Positions 63,497-64,000 of a stretch of DNA of 64,000 nt are shown here, in pieces. Under the pieces are notes generated by a model. The model did no database searches, was not told where the DNA came from, and saw only the letters and a list, made by a program, of their open reading frames with translations. Origin of the DNA: an uncultured Pelagibacteraceae bacterium (lineage in GTDB: Bacteria > Pseudomonadota > Alphaproteobacteria > Pelagibacterales > Pelagibacteraceae); contig CACFSU010000003.1 of the NCBI GenBank assembly GCA_902569055.1, positions 17,321 through 81,320 on the forward strand. Reading direction: 5' to 3'. The translations under genes and the position numbers were made by a program. Numbering within the stretch: the stretch's first letter is position 1; each line of letters starts with the position of its first letter.

Positions 63497-64000
63497 TTAT
63501 TTAAATTCTTTTTGAAAAATATATTTTTTTCCAGATTGTTTTGCTTTGTATATCTGACTTTGTCTCATTCTAAAACGTGATTTTTGGGTTTTGGTTAACT
63601 TGTCATAACAATTTACACAAGAAACACCTTCTTCAAACTTTTTAGATTTTTTATCTTTTGAAGAAATAGGCATTCTACATCCGCTGCACATTGAATATGA
63701 ACCAATTTTTAAACCATGTTTAAGACTGATTCTATTATCAAAAACAAAGCACTCACCTTTCCATAAACTATCTTTTTTCTTAATTTTTTTAAGATAGTTT
63801 AAGATCCCACCATTTAGTTGATAGATATTTTTGAAACCCTTCTTTTTTAAATATACTGAAGTTTTTTCACAACGTATTCCTCCAGTACAAAACATTGCCA
63901 CAGGTTTGTTTTTTTTAAGTTTATTTAAGTATTTAGGAAAATCTCTAAAATTATTAACATTTGGGTTTACTGACTTTTTAAATGTTCCAACTTTATATTC
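63497..64000 (-). CDS. trhO: tRNA uridine(34) hydroxylase TrhO, 5' end outside window
   Basis: The frame is open to the window edge (168 codons, C-terminal two-thirds). It contains the rhodanese active-site loop MFCTGGIRCEKTSVYLKKKG with the Cys, then a cysteine-rich segment CSGCRMPISSKDKK...CVNCYDKLT, a family-typical C-terminal zinc-like cluster. TrhO/YceA proteins hydroxylate U34 of tRNA. The start lies beyond base 64000. Confidence 0.88.
   Translation of the reverse strand, partial: EYKVGTFKKSVNPNVNNFRDFPKYLNKLKKNKPVAMFCTGGIRCEKTSVYLKKKGFKNIYQLNGGILNYLKKIKKKDSLWKGECFVFDNRISLKHGLKIGSYSMCSGCRMPISSKDKKSKKFEEGVSCVNCYDKLTKTQKSRFRMRQSQIYKAKQSGKKYIFQKEFK

Overview
The window reads as a chromosomal segment of a SAR11-clade alphaproteobacterium (Candidatus Pelagibacter or a close relative). 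The base composition is very AT-rich. Genes are packed with 1-70 base gaps or short overlaps, and many proteins are short for their family. Marker content also fits: a tandem pair of SAM-sensing leaders before a metY-type gene, heterotetrameric sarcosine oxidase, a proton-pumping pyrophosphatase, an NDUFS4-like complex I subunit and CtaA heme A synthase. The assignment rests on gene content, order and composition; no database search was possible.

Layout. 1-11.4 kb: DUF502 membrane protein, recG, sdhE, tRNA-Ser(UGA), rarD, then a tight run: MltB-type transglycosylase, RlpA/SPOR lipoprotein, D,D-carboxypeptidase, tmk, holB, metG, tatD and a beta-lactamase-fold hydrolase. 11.4-16.1 kb: glutathione peroxidase, nhaA and a zinc-ribbon protein on the minus strand, then tRNA-Pro, NDUFS4-like, SbmA/BacA-like, glpX and tRNA-Glu. 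16.1-22.9 kb is the accessory part: GIY-YIG protein, a two-domain glycosyltransferase, a GT9 protein, two methyltransferases, a tyrosine recombinase with a dif-like inverted repeat at its 5' end, a 58-aa membrane protein, a structured RNA with a possible pseudoknot and its own terminator, a one-domain MGMT gene, and about 460 bases without a convincing gene.

22.9-44.5 kb: two transporters, hom, a 57-aa lipoprotein and argC; rplM-rpsI; metY behind two riboswitches; ctaA; chorismate mutase; rpmG, merR-type regulator, ihfA, plsX, rpmF and a cytochrome bc1 chaperone; bamE; hppA; thiL-nusB-ribH-ribB(A)-ribE-ribD-nrdR-glyA-rpiB; a 2OG hydroxylase; hemB. 44.5-51.8 kb: recO, rnc, lepB, acpS, pdxJ, pyrE, rsh, folK, smpB and dapA, a conserved alphaproteobacterial block that here lacks era and rpoZ at their usual places. 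51.8-64 kb: Slt70-type transglycosylase, GT2 glycosyltransferase, tRNA-Ser(GCU), soxBDAG, an amino-acid binding protein plus permease without an ATPase, a thermonuclease, a MATE exporter and a truncated tRNA-uridine hydroxylase (trhO).

How the genes work together: glyA, soxBDAG, metY and the SAM riboswitches form a one-carbon/methyl-group theme, in which sarcosine is demethylated to glycine and folate-bound C1 while methionine synthesis is set by SAM. The rib genes supply flavin to SoxB and SoxA and to the SdhE target. Three wall enzymes (MltB, RlpA/SPOR, DacA) form one run. The most interesting unexplained signals are the structured RNA at 21.94-22.13 kb, the recombinase with its inverted-repeat site, and the composition-shifted intergenic patch at about 22.5 kb.
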